This document shows, one piece after another, positions 16,757 to 25,754 of a DNA stretch of 64,000 bases; position 1 is the first letter of the stretch; each line of letters begins with the position of its first letter. A program made the position numbers and the translations under genes. The notes below the pieces were generated by a model. It ran no database searches, was not told the origin of the DNA, and worked only from the letters and a program-made list of their open reading frames with translations. This DNA comes from Persicitalea sp038235275 (GTDB lineage Bacteria > Bacteroidota > Bacteroidia > Cytophagales > Spirosomataceae), in contig JBBSUC010000004.1 in NCBI GenBank assembly GCA_038235275.1, forward strand, positions 124,001-188,000. The letters run 5' to 3'.

Positions 16757-18997
16757 ATGAAGCACATTTTCCCAAAGATTCTGGCAGTTCTCTGCCTTTT
16801 CTCACTAATAAAAGTACCCGCCCACGCCCAAACCCTCATGGGCTTCGACACTTCGGCGGCCCAAAAAGAAACCGCCCTCGAAAAGCAATTCGACCAGCAG
16901 CTCAAAGCCGAAAACCTGCGCGCCAACCTGAAGTACATGAGCGCCCGCCCGCACCACGTGGGTTCGCCCTTCGGTAAAGAAGTCGCCGAATACGCCCTCG
17001 GGCTATTCAAGTCCTACGGTTTCGACGCCCGCCTCGATGTGTCTTACGTCCTGTTTCCCACGCCCAAAACCAGAATCGTCGAACTGGTCGAACCCACCAA
17101 ATTCAAGGCGTCGCTGACTGAACCCATCCTGAAAGAAGACGCCACCTCCGGCCAAACCAAGGAGCAACTACCCACCTACCACGCTTTCTCCGCCGACGGC
17201 GACGTGACCGCCGAACTGGTGTTCGTCAACTACGGTATTCCCGAGGACTATGAGGCTCTAAAAAAAATGGGCATCGACGTGAAGGGCAAGATCGTGCTGG
17301 CTAAGTACGGAAATTCCTGGCGCGGTATCAAGCCCAAAGTCGCCGCTGAGAACGGAGCCATCGGCTGCATCATCTATTCCGACCCGAAGGAAGACGGCTT
17401 TTTCCAGGGTGATGTGTACCCAAAAGGGGCCTACAAAAACGAAAGCGGGGCGCAGCGCGGCTCCGTGTTGGACATGCCGCTCTACCCCGGCGACCCGCTC
17501 ACGCCCGGCTACGGGGCCACGAAAGACGCCAAGCGACTCGACCACAAAGACGCCCCTACGATCATGAAAATTCCCGTGCTGCCCATTTCCTACGGCGATG
17601 CCCTGCCGCTGCTGAAAGCACTGGGCGGTGAGGTGGCCCCGGTGGCCTGGCGCGGCGCGTTGCCCATCACCTACCACGTGGGTCCCGGCCCGGCCAAGGT
17701 GCATCTCAAACTGGAATTCAACTGGGACGTGCAGCCCGCCTATAATGTGATTGCCACGATCAAAGGCAGTGAGTATCCCGACGAGTGGGTCATTCGCGGC
17801 AACCACCACGATGCCTGGGTCAACGGGGCCAACGACCCGCTGAGCGGTGCGGTGGCAGTCTTGGAAGAAGCCCGCGCCTTGGGCGAACTAATGAAAGGTG
17901 GCTGGAAACCTAAAAGAACGATCATTTATGCCCTTTGGGACGCCGAGGAACCCGGCCTGCTGGGCTCGACGGAATGGGTGGAGGAGCGACAAAAGGAACT
18001 GGAAGAAAAAGCCGTGGCCTACCTGAATACCGACTCCAACGGGCGCGGCTTTTTGTACGCGGGCGGTTCGCACACGCTCGAAAAATTCCTCAATCAGGTG
18101 GCCCGCGATGTCACCGACCCGCAGCGCAATGTGAGTGTGGGCGACCGTCTGCGGGCCAAGGTCATGGTAGACGGCAGCCCAAAGGCAAAGCAGGAAGCCC
18201 GCAGCCGTGGTGATCTGCGCATCGGGGCGTTGGGTTCCGGCTCCGACTACTCGCCTTTCATTCAACACCTGGGCATCGCGTCGATGAACATTGGCTTCGG
18301 CGGGGAAGACGGGGGTGGCGAGTACCATTCGATCTATGACTCCTACGACCACTATACCCGCTTCAAGGACACTGATTTTTCCTACGGCGTGGCTTTGGCC
18401 GAAGTGATGGGCCGCTGCGTCATGCGTCTGGCCGACGCCACGGTATTGCCTTTTGAGTTTCAGAATTTTGCCAATACTGTGCAGCAATACGCCGACGAAA
18501 TCAAAAAGTCGGTCGAAACCACGCGTACCCAGTCTGAGGAACACAATAAGTTGCTGGCCGAAAACCGCTTCCAACTCGCCGCCGACCCTAAGGAGCCGTT
18601 CACGCAGCCCGAAGCCAAACCCAGCGTTCCGTACCTGAACTTTGCCCCGCTGGATAATGCCCTCGCTACGCTGGAAAATAGCGCCAACGCCTACGCCCAG
18701 GCCAGCGCCAAGGCTACCAGCCTATCGGACGAAAATCTGAAAAAGTTGAACGAAATCCTCTACAAATCAGAGCGGTATCTCACGCATCCCGAGGGACTGC
18801 CGCGCCGCAACTGGTTCCGTCACCAGATTTATGCCCCTGGTTTTTACACGGGTTACGGTGTGAAAACGCTACCCATGATTCGGGAGGCCATCGAGCAGAA
18901 TAACTGGCCCGAAGCCGAGGCAGGCATCCGCCGCGTGAGCGAAACCCTTACCAACTTTGCCGCCCAGGTGAACAAGGCAACGGCACTGGTAAAGTAG
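16757..18997 (+). CDS. M28 family zinc metallopeptidase, glutamate carboxypeptidase II-like
   Basis: A 746-residue exported exopeptidase with the same length and domain order as GCPII. It has an N-terminal signal peptide (ends HAQ, ~25), a protease domain interrupted by a PA apical insert (~150-300), and a C-terminal transferrin-receptor-like dimerisation region. Zinc-site residues can be placed: His350 and Asp360 in HHDAWVNGANDP, the Glu397-Glu398 pair in WDAEEPGLLGSTEW, Asp in YLNTDSNGRG, and His in GGGEYHSIYDSYDHY. It should release C-terminal residues from peptides in the periplasm or outside the cell. It is divergent from the LytTR gene, and a 14-bp hairpin follows the stop. Confidence 0.93.
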   Translation: MKHIFPKILAVLCLFSLIKVPAHAQTLMGFDTSAAQKETALEKQFDQQLKAENLRANLKYMSARPHHVGSPFGKEVAEYALGLFKSYGFDARLDVSYVLFPTPKTRIVELVEPTKFKASLTEPILKEDATSGQTKEQLPTYHAFSADGDVTAELVFVNYGIPEDYEALKKMGIDVKGKIVLAKYGNSWRGIKPKVAAENGAIGCIIYSDPKEDGFFQGDVYPKGAYKNESGAQRGSVLDMPLYPGDPLTPGYGATKDAKRLDHKDAPTIMKIPVLPISYGDALPLLKALGGEVAPVAWRGALPITYHVGPGPAKVHLKLEFNWDVQPAYNVIATIKGSEYPDEWVIRGNHHDAWVNGANDPLSGAVAVLEEARALGELMKGGWKPKRTIIYALWDAEEPGLLGSTEWVEERQKELEEKAVAYLNTDSNGRGFLYAGGSHTLEKFLNQVARDVTDPQRNVSVGDRLRAKVMVDGSPKAKQEARSRGDLRIGALGSGSDYSPFIQHLGIASMNIGFGGEDGGGEYHSIYDSYDHYTRFKDTDFSYGVALAEVMGRCVMRLADATVLPFEFQNFANTVQQYADEIKKSVETTRTQSEEHNKLLAENRFQLAADPKEPFTQPEAKPSVPYLNFAPLDNALATLENSANAYAQASAKATSLSDENLKKLNEILYKSERYLTHPEGLPRRNWFRHQIYAPGFYTGYGVKTLPMIREAIEQNNWPEAEAGIRRVSETLTNFAAQVNKATALVK

Positions 18998-19062
18998 CGT
19001 GCCCTTTTGCATTATTCCATCTTTTATTTCTATTAAAAGCAACTTTCCAGGTTCAACAGCCG

Positions 19063-19101
19063 TAAGTAGAGGCAAGAGTGCCAATACCTTGCCTCTACTT
19101 A
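19063..19101 (+). terminator. Hairpin after the M28 peptidase gene
   Basis: taagtagaggcaag (19063-19076) and cttgcctctactta (19088-19101) form a 14-bp perfect stem with an 11-nt loop. No T run follows, so it may be a factor-dependent terminator or an mRNA 3'-stabilising stem. Confidence 0.45.
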
Positions 19102-19251
19102 TTGCCTAATATGCCTGACCTGATAAATATTTCCTCCTGAATCTTATCATGAAACTGGAACTGACTGATTGACTCTGCTTTACCCAATCTCCTGTACAAG
19201 TGTCAGTTGTACTCTTAATTATTAAGCATATTTTATTTTTGTTAAGAATTA

Positions 19252-19283
19252 TTTGAAAATGCTCACGAATGCTGTTATTTTTG
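19252..19283 (+). promoter_or_regulatory. Promoter of the susCD operon
   Basis: TTTG (19252-19255), a 20-bp spacer and TATTTTTG (19276-19283) match the Bacteroidota consensus exactly. The leader is about 75 nt. Confidence 0.7.
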
Positions 19284-19363
19284 CGTTTTAACTTTTCCTA
19301 GAAAAAGTTTCACTTGTCAGTTTTACAATTTTTCACAAACCTTTCTTCAATTAACCAATCCTT

Positions 19364-22300
19364 ATGAGAAAAAGCTACCTAAGCTGGATCAGGAACGCAG
19401 CTGTTCTTGCTATTCTGGCCATGTTGAACCTCACGGCATTTGCCCAGGACCGCCGGGTCACGGGTACCGTGAAAGACGGTGTAGGCCTGGGAATTCCCGG
19501 CGTGAACATCGTACTGAAAGGAACCCTGACGGGTACCACCACTGACTCCGAAGGAAATTATGCCATCGGCGTCAACTCACCGAACAGCGTTTTGTCCTAC
19601 TCCGCCATCGGCTTCAAGGCCATCGATGTTACAGTCGGCACCAAAAGCGTGATTGACGTTACGATGGAAGACGACGTGAGCCAACTGAGCGAAGTGATCG
19701 TAACGGGCTACACCACCGACAACCGCCGCGAAACGGCCGGAGCCGTTGCAACGGTAAAGGCTAAGGATCTCACTCAGGTGCCTTCGGGTAACGTAGAGCA
19801 GCAGTTGGCCGGACGTATTGCCGGCGTGACGGTCATTACCAACGGACAGCCCGGAACCAACAGCCAGATTCGCGTACGCGGTTTCGGGGCTTTTGGCGGT
19901 AACGAACCTCTGTATGTTGTGGATGGGGTACCCGTAGGCAACACCAACTTCCTGGCTCCCGACGACATCGAGTCGACCACGGTGCTGAAAGACGCCGCCG
20001 CTGCCTCCATCTACGGAGCGCGTGCCGCCAACGGCGTGATTGTTTATACTACTAAGAAAGGCAGCAAGGGAGCCAAGAAATTGAGCATCACCTACGACGG
20101 ACTGTTTGGTTCCACTAATCCCGGTACGCCTTTCAAATCTTTGAGCCCCCAGCAATATGCTGATTGGACATTCATCGCAGCCCGCAATGATGCCTTGCAA
20201 AACAAGACTGAACCCAAGTATGAGCATCCGCAGTTCGGTCCCGGCCCCAACCCCGTTATTCCTGACTACATCAACGTGGGCGGCAGGCCTGCGGTAATCG
20301 GCAGCGTGGATCTAGCAGCAGAAAAAGAGAAGTACAACATCGACCCCAAGGCCGGGGGCATTTACCAGGTAGTGAAGGCCAACAAGCAAGGAACGGACTG
20401 GTACGATGCCATCACGCGGAATGCTCCTCTGATGCGCCACGCTTTGGGCTTCTCGGGCGGCGGTGAGAATAGTCGTTTTTACCTCAGTTTCAGCGCCCAG
20501 AATCAAGGTGGTATCTTGAAGTATAACGATTTCAACCGTTACACTTTCCGGGCTAATACGGAATTCAACGTGTTGAAAAATCTGCGCATTGGTGAGAATC
20601 TGCAATTCACCTACCTGCAAACGCTTGGTCAGGGCGGTCAAAACAACGGTGCGGGCGTCGCTGCCGATGAGAACGACATCAACCTTGCCTACCGGATGCC
20701 GACGATCATTCCGATCTATGATGAATTCGGCGGCTACGCCGGTACGGCAGCTAAGGGATTCAACAATCCCCGTAACCCTGTAGCTAACCGCGACGGGGCA
20801 TCAAAAAACCGGAACTTCAACGGTAATGGCTTTGGTAACGTTTATATCGAATTCGATCCCATTCCTGGTTTGACGCTGCGAAGTTCCGTTGGTGGTCAGT
20901 ATAATAACTACTACTTCTATAACTACGGACGGCTACAGTACGAAAACTCCGAAAACAATTCGGCGTTTAGCTATGGTGAGGGCGGAGGCTATTCGTTTGG
21001 CTATGTGTTTACCAATACGGCCAACTACAAAAAGCGTTTTGGCAAACACAATATCGACCTGCTTGCCGGACAAGAGGCGTTGAATACGGGAATTTTCCGG
21101 GGACTCAGCGGAAATGGTCAAAGTCCGTTCTCGACCGACCCTAATTACGTCAACCTGAATACGGTGAGTGCTACCGGGCGTACTGTGGGTAGTAACTACG
21201 GCAAGGGCGTGAACTTCTACTCGCTGTTTGGCCGGGTGAACTACATTTACAACGACAAGTACATCGTTACGGGCGTACTACGCCGCGATGGCTCGTCTCG
21301 CTTTGGTGCGAACAGCCGTTATGGCGTATTCCCGGCGGTTTCGGCAGCCTGGCGCTTGTCCTCCGAGAATTTCATGAAGTCGATTCCCTGGATCACGGAT
21401 TTAAAGATCCGTGGCGGCTACGGCATCATGGGTAACTCCAACAACGTGGATCCAAACAACCAGTACAGTCTGTTTGGGGCCAGCATTGGCAACTCTTCCT
21501 ACGACATCGCCGGTACTAACGGCAGCGCTCAGGAAGGATTTTACCGTACGCGGATCGGTAACCCCAACGCTAAGTGGGAAACCTCCGTTACCACCAATAT
21601 TGGGTTTGACGCCACCTTGTTGAATGGCAAACTCGATGTGATACTTGACTTGTGGAAGAAGGACACCAGGGACCTGTTGTATCAGGTGCCGGTACCAGCG
21701 ACCTTGGGTGTCTACGCCTCTGCTCCCTCAGTAAACACGGCCCGGATGTCCAATAAAGGAATCGATATTCAACTCATTAACAAAGGCCGCATCAAAGGCG
21801 ATCTGTCTTACGAATTAAACGTAACAGCGGGTATTCTGCACAACGAGATCGTCAGTCTGGCGGGTGATCAGACCTATCTCACGACGGTCAATCCAGGTTT
21901 CCGGGGCATTAACCCCATTCGTAACCAATTGGGCTACTCCATCTCGTCTTTTTACGGTTACGATGTAGTCGGCTTGTTCCAAACCCAGGCGGAAATTGAT
22001 GCAGCGCCCACGCAGGCAGGGGTCACTTCTACCAAAGCGGCTGCCGACATCAACGCCAAGGACCCTAAGGCGGGTGCCGTGCCTAATGGTGTGGGACGTT
22101 TCCGCTACCGCGACGTCAACGGCGACGGGCAGATTACCGCCGACGACCGTACCTACCTGGGCAGCCCGGTACCGAAGTTTTCGGGCGGTATTGCTTTCAC
22201 CTTGAAGTACAAGAATTTCGACTTGAACCTGTACGCCAACGGAACGGCGGGTAACAAGATTTTCAACGTCTCAAAGTGGTTTACCGATTTCTATCCCTCA

Positions 22301-22675
22301 TTCCAGGGATCGAGCAAGTCGACGCGTATCCTGGATTCGTGGTCACCACAGAACACGGGTGCTACCATTCCCATTTACGAATCGGCTTCCAATTTCAGCA
22401 CCAACACCCAGTCGAACTCATACTATGTAGAGGACGGTTCTTACATCCGTATCCAAAATTTGTCTCTCGGCTATACGCTGCCCGCCAACCTGTTGTCGCG
22501 CATCGGAATGCAGCGGGTACGAGTGTTTGCTTCGACCAACAACCTGTTGACTATCACCAAGTACCAGGGACTCGATCCATCAGTAGGTGGCAACGCCGAC
22601 ACCAACTTTGGTATCGACGTGGGTAACTACCCCATCACGCGTAGCTGGAATCTCGGCGTCAATCTTGGATTTTAA
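19364..22675 (+). CDS. SusC/RagA-type TonB-dependent outer-membrane transporter
   Basis: The outer-membrane barrel of a SusCD uptake pair, importing an oligosaccharide, peptide or other nutrient with TonB energy. It has 1103 residues: signal peptide to about residue 28, a carboxypeptidase-regulatory-like domain (~33-115: RRVTGTVKDGVGLGIPGVN), a plug domain (~120-235) ending with the SusC signature YGARAANGVIVYTTKKG, and the 22-strand barrel to the C-terminal phenylalanine. No extra STN domain or anti-sigma partner is visible, so TonB-box-only regulation is likely. The SusD gene follows 60 bp later. No glycoside hydrolase is nearby, so the substrate is open. Confidence 0.96.
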   Translation: MRKSYLSWIRNAAVLAILAMLNLTAFAQDRRVTGTVKDGVGLGIPGVNIVLKGTLTGTTTDSEGNYAIGVNSPNSVLSYSAIGFKAIDVTVGTKSVIDVTMEDDVSQLSEVIVTGYTTDNRRETAGAVATVKAKDLTQVPSGNVEQQLAGRIAGVTVITNGQPGTNSQIRVRGFGAFGGNEPLYVVDGVPVGNTNFLAPDDIESTTVLKDAAAASIYGARAANGVIVYTTKKGSKGAKKLSITYDGLFGSTNPGTPFKSLSPQQYADWTFIAARNDALQNKTEPKYEHPQFGPGPNPVIPDYINVGGRPAVIGSVDLAAEKEKYNIDPKAGGIYQVVKANKQGTDWYDAITRNAPLMRHALGFSGGGENSRFYLSFSAQNQGGILKYNDFNRYTFRANTEFNVLKNLRIGENLQFTYLQTLGQGGQNNGAGVAADENDINLAYRMPTIIPIYDEFGGYAGTAAKGFNNPRNPVANRDGASKNRNFNGNGFGNVYIEFDPIPGLTLRSSVGGQYNNYYFYNYGRLQYENSENNSAFSYGEGGGYSFGYVFTNTANYKKRFGKHNIDLLAGQEALNTGIFRGLSGNGQSPFSTDPNYVNLNTVSATGRTVGSNYGKGVNFYSLFGRVNYIYNDKYIVTGVLRRDGSSRFGANSRYGVFPAVSAAWRLSSENFMKSIPWITDLKIRGGYGIMGNSNNVDPNNQYSLFGASIGNSSYDIAGTNGSAQEGFYRTRIGNPNAKWETSVTTNIGFDATLLNGKLDVILDLWKKDTRDLLYQVPVPATLGVYASAPSVNTARMSNKGIDIQLINKGRIKGDLSYELNVTAGILHNEIVSLAGDQTYLTTVNPGFRGINPIRNQLGYSISSFYGYDVVGLFQTQAEIDAAPTQAGVTSTKAAADINAKDPKAGAVPNGVGRFRYRDVNGDGQITADDRTYLGSPVPKFSGGIAFTLKYKNFDLNLYANGTAGNKIFNVSKWFTDFYPSFQGSSKSTRILDSWSPQNTGATIPIYESASNFSTNTQSNSYYVEDGSYIRIQNLSLGYTLPANLLSRIGMQRVRVFASTNNLLTITKYQGLDPSVGGNADTNFGIDVGNYPITRSWNLGVNLGF

Positions 22676-22735
22676 TCAATAATTTCTGAAAAAATTCCGT
22701 TTCAGAAATTGAAAAACCACTTTAACACAAAAATA

Positions 22736-24499
22736 ATGAAAAATATATCATTGAAAAGTGCGGTCCTGATTGCCTCCGTTACAGCGGGATTGGCCTTCGC
22801 CGCCGTTTCCTGTAAGGATTCCTTTCTGGAAATACCACCAACGGGCCAGATCAGCGAGGCGCAGTTGACCTCCAAGGCCGGTATCGAGGGTGCGCTCATT
22901 GCGGCTTATTCCACCCTTAATGGACGCGCTAACCGCATGGCGAGTGCCACCAACTGGGTGTGGGGCAGCATCCGGGGTGGTGACGCCAATAAGGGAACCG
23001 ATCCCGGCGACTTTAGCACGATCAACCCCGTACAACGTTTTGAAACCATCCCGACTCTGGACGTCGTAAACGACAGTTGGCGGGGAAACTACGAGGGAAT
23101 TGCCCGAACCAACAACGTTTTGCGGCTGCTGGCAAAAGCCGATCCCGAGGTAACAGCCGCCGACAAGAAGCGAATTTCTGCCGAGGCTCGCTTTCTGCGT
23201 GCCCACTATTATTTCCAGTTGGTGCGTAACTTTGGCAATGTGCCCATCGTGACCGAGGCCGATGATTACGGTACCGGGATCGAGGCCATTAAAAACGATA
23301 AGCCCGTCTATGCTTTCATCGAAGAAGACATGAACTACGCCGTAGCCAACCTGCCCGCTACCCAAGGCGCTGTGGGCCGGGCCAACAGTTGGGCGGCCAA
23401 GGCGTATCTGGCTAAGATTTATTTGCAGCAGAAAAAGTACGCCGAAGCGTTGCCACTGTTCACCGATGTGATTAACAACGGTGTGACCGCCAGTGGCAAG
23501 AAGTACGGACTGGTGCCGAAGTACGCGGACATTTTTAAGGCATCGAACGACAACAATCAGGAGTCGGTTTTTGCCATTCAGAACGCGGCCAATACGGGTT
23601 CGGTCAACAACGCGTTCCCGGAGTTTGACCTGAATTATCCTTACAATACAGGCCCCTCAGGACCCGGTAACTGCTGCGGATTTTTTCAGCCCAGCTTCGA
23701 GCTCGTGAACTCGTTCCGTACTGATGCTACAGGGCTGCCGCTGCTGGATGGGTCGTACAACGATGCGGGAAAAGCCCTTAAGGTTGATTTCCCACTGAAA
23801 TCCGCTGAGCCTTTCACCCCGGATGCTGGCAACCTCGATCCCCGTTTAGATCACTCGGTAGGCCGCCGTGGGATCATGTATCTCGACTGGCAACCACACC
23901 CTGGTGCCGACTGGATTCGTAACCCCGCCAATGGGGGACCTTATTCGCCTAAAAAGTACACCTACTACAAGTCGGATCGCGGCTCGTTGCAGGATAATAG
24001 TTCCTGGACACCCGGCTATACGGCGCTCAACTTTACGATCATCCGCTTTGCCGATGTACTGCTGATGGCCGCCGAAGCCGAGATCGAGGCGGGAAGTCTT
24101 GAAAAAGCCCGTGAGTACACCAACCTGGTGCGCCGCCGCGCCGCTAATCCTGACGGCTTCGTCATGCAGGATGGCAAGGCTGCGGCCAAATACGTAATCC
24201 AGGAGTACCCGGCCAGCCAGTTTGCTACCAAGGAGAAGGCTCGTGAAGCACTGCGCTTCGAGCGCAAGCTCGAACTCTCTGGCGAGGGCCACCGCTTCTA
24301 CGACCTGGTGCGCTATGGAACGGCGGAGAAGGTACTGAACAATTACCTGACCTATGAATCCAAGTTCCTGCCTACCACGCTGGGCGGCGCGCGCTTTACT
24401 GCGGGTAAGGATGAGTTGCTGCCCATTCCGCAGGCCGAAATTGACCTGCTAGGCGCAGAAGGGGTTGCTACTTTGAAGCAGAATCCGGGTTATAAGTAA
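22736..24499 (+). CDS. SusD/RagB-family nutrient-binding lipoprotein
   Basis: Cell-surface lipoprotein that caps the SusC barrel and binds its substrate. The chosen ATG at 22736 gives a lipoprotein signal ending AAVSC (Cys26); a TTG at 22709 would add nine residues before the signal. The N-terminal SusD-like helices carry ISAEARFLRAHYYFQLVRNFGNVP, the family's TPR-type motif. The C-terminal part has the RFADVLLMAAEAEIE and ALRFERKLELSGEGHRFYDLVRYG motifs found in almost all SusD proteins. It is the second gene of the operon and ends at a strong terminator. Confidence 0.96.
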   Translation: MKNISLKSAVLIASVTAGLAFAAVSCKDSFLEIPPTGQISEAQLTSKAGIEGALIAAYSTLNGRANRMASATNWVWGSIRGGDANKGTDPGDFSTINPVQRFETIPTLDVVNDSWRGNYEGIARTNNVLRLLAKADPEVTAADKKRISAEARFLRAHYYFQLVRNFGNVPIVTEADDYGTGIEAIKNDKPVYAFIEEDMNYAVANLPATQGAVGRANSWAAKAYLAKIYLQQKKYAEALPLFTDVINNGVTASGKKYGLVPKYADIFKASNDNNQESVFAIQNAANTGSVNNAFPEFDLNYPYNTGPSGPGNCCGFFQPSFELVNSFRTDATGLPLLDGSYNDAGKALKVDFPLKSAEPFTPDAGNLDPRLDHSVGRRGIMYLDWQPHPGADWIRNPANGGPYSPKKYTYYKSDRGSLQDNSSWTPGYTALNFTIIRFADVLLMAAEAEIEAGSLEKAREYTNLVRRRAANPDGFVMQDGKAAAKYVIQEYPASQFATKEKAREALRFERKLELSGEGHRFYDLVRYGTAEKVLNNYLTYESKFLPTTLGGARFTAGKDELLPIPQAEIDLLGAEGVATLKQNPGYK

Positions 24500-24521
24500 T
24501 GACTTCGGTTTGTGTCGTTAA

Positions 24522-24555
24522 CCAAAAAGGCAAGCCTAATGGCTTGCCTTTTTGG
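24522..24555 (+). terminator. Terminator of the susCD operon
   Basis: A 15-bp perfect stem, ccaaaaaggcaagcc / ggcttgcctttttgg, with loop taat. The right arm contains T5. Confidence 0.8.
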
Positions 24556-24563
24556 TATCTTTG
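24556..24563 (+). promoter_or_regulatory. Possible -7 element for the small-gene cluster
   Basis: TATCTTTG fits TAnnTTTG directly behind the susCD terminator and 70 bp before the first small gene. The expected TTG box is missing. Confidence 0.3.
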
Positions 24564-24632
24564 TGGGTTGTCATTGCTGAGTGGAAAATCATGAACATTC
24601 CTTAAATTCCCAAAAAATCAAATGATAAGGGC

Positions 24633-24938
24633 ATGGTGGAGTTCAAAATACAAATGGAAGAGAGTGTCGTGCAGACTTTGGGCTATCGAGAAGTGGAGAA
24701 GCGTCTGGAGGATTTTGCCCAAAAACTCATTTTGAAACTGGCGGCGCAGGACATTCTGGAAGAATTGCCAACCATCGATTTGGAAAACGACAAGGAATGG
24801 CAAATGGCGAGAAACCTGGCTTGGGAGCAGGAGATGCACAGATACATCGAAGTTCCTATGTCTCCTCCCACGTTTAATGCTCTTGAATTTGATACGAAAG
24901 GGTTTAAGTTTGACCGCGACGAGGCTAATTCTCGCTAA
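24633..24938 (+). CDS. Small protein of unknown function (101 aa), first gene of a coupled cluster
   Basis: Not recognised. The first ~50 residues are predicted amphipathic helix (TLGYREVEKRLEDFAQKLIL, then LAAQDILEELPTIDL). The C-terminal third is Pro/Phe-rich and charged. It opens a run of five tightly spaced genes through 29338. Codon and base use is visibly AT-richer than in the flanking susD and FG-GAP genes, which hints at acquired DNA. Its position before an antitoxin-like gene suggests an antitoxin or accessory role, but this is inference. Confidence 0.5.
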   Translation: MVEFKIQMEESVVQTLGYREVEKRLEDFAQKLILKLAAQDILEELPTIDLENDKEWQMARNLAWEQEMHRYIEVPMSPPTFNALEFDTKGFKFDRDEANSR

Positions 24939-24963
24939 TATTTCTAATCAAACGAATCTCATC

Positions 24964-25191
24964 ATGAGTACGGCACAAATATTTTACGAAAAATACAAGG
25001 TACTCCCGAAACGAGTACGAGAGGAATTCAAAGCATTGATTTTCAACGAAGAAGAGGATTATAACGCATTGACCCTAATGGAGGAGATCGAGATAGGTCT
25101 GCGGGAAGTTAAGGCTATTCAGGAAGGAAAAATTTCCGGTATTACTTTTGAAGATTTGGAAAAAGAGATTGAGATTATATTTATTAAATGA
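24964..25191 (+). CDS. Putative antitoxin-like small protein (75 aa)
   Basis: Begins MSTAQIFYEKYKVLPKRVRE. The C-terminal portion GLREVKAIQEGKISGITFEDLEKEIE has the pattern common in Bacteroidota antitoxins: a helix bearing LREVKxIxEGK, then a short acidic helix that binds the toxin. Highly charged and helical throughout. The start at 24964 lies 25 bp after the previous stop; the frame remains open further upstream inside the preceding gene, but no initiation context is there. The next gene follows after 9 bp. Toxin identity is not established. Confidence 0.55.
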   Translation: MSTAQIFYEKYKVLPKRVREEFKALIFNEEEDYNALTLMEEIEIGLREVKAIQEGKISGITFEDLEKEIEIIFIK

Positions 25192-25200
25192 CAGCTCATT

Positions 25201-25503
25201 ATGCCAAAGATTATTGAATACTTTGGCCTGGTTTTCTATTTTTATTCGCACGAGCATTTACCCATTCATGTTCATGTAAGATACGCTGAGTATGAGAGTG
25301 TAGTAGAATTATTTTTTGAATCAGGGGAGTTGAAGTCAATGGATGTGAGACATGCTCGAGGAATTGAACCCTTACCTGCCAAGCAGTTAAAAGAAGCGAA
25401 GAAGGTTATCGAATCACAAGCGATATTCATCGCGAATTCGTGGAGTAGCTATTTCGTTTTAGGTAAGGACCCCGAAACTAAAAAGATCACTAAAAAACTA
25501 TGA
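25201..25503 (+). CDS. DUF4160 family protein
   Basis: The 100-residue protein shows the DUF4160 core, FYFYSHEHLPIHVHVRYAEYE (residues 12-32), with its conserved HEHLPIHVHV histidines. The C-terminal helix IEPLPAKQLKEAKKVIESQA is also typical. DUF4160 genes are commonly found next to DUF2442 genes and have been proposed as toxin-antitoxin-like modules; activity is not established. Its stop overlaps the next start by 4 bp (ATGA), so translation is coupled. Confidence 0.85.
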   Translation: MPKIIEYFGLVFYFYSHEHLPIHVHVRYAEYESVVELFFESGELKSMDVRHARGIEPLPAKQLKEAKKVIESQAIFIANSWSSYFVLGKDPETKKITKKL

Positions 25504-25754
25504 ACGCATTGAAAATTGTAAAAGCCGATTACGTATCGGGATTAAAATTAAAAATCGAATTCTCAGACCATACTGAGAAAGTAGTGGACTTCGAGCCGTT
25601 CTTGACTCATCGCCCTCACCAGTCATTCCGTTACTACCAAAAACCGGAGAATTTCAAAAAGTTTAAAATCGAGTACGGCAATGTGGTTTGGGGAGAAAAT
25701 TGGGATGTGATTCTGCCAGTAGAACAGTTGCACCAAGGGATAATAGAATTTTGA
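25500..25754 (+). CDS. DUF2442 family protein
   Basis: The 84-residue protein has the DUF2442 pattern: VKADYVSGLKLKIEFSDHTE at the N-terminus, then VDFEPFL and GNVVWGENWDVILPVEQLHQG at the C-terminus. It forms a translationally coupled pair with the DUF4160 gene (4-bp overlap). It is likely the antitoxin or DNA-binding partner, by analogy only. Its stop codon overlaps the start of the downstream FG-GAP gene (TTGA). Confidence 0.85.
   Translation: MNALKIVKADYVSGLKLKIEFSDHTEKVVDFEPFLTHRPHQSFRYYQKPENFKKFKIEYGNVVWGENWDVILPVEQLHQGIIEF

Larger units (their letters stand above)
18998..19363. other. 366-bp intergenic region: hairpin plus susC promoter and leader
   Basis: This is the longest gap without a gene. 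It holds a 14-bp inverted repeat at 19063-19101 shortly after the M28 gene and the susC promoter at 19252-19283. The remaining ~80-nt AT-rich leader precedes the susC ATG. Between 19105 and 19250 I see no reading frame, RNA or operator. Confidence 0.6.

Noticed and set aside
24633..25754. Prophage or integron fragment
   Set aside because: No integrase, attachment repeat or phage gene is visible; only small coupled genes.
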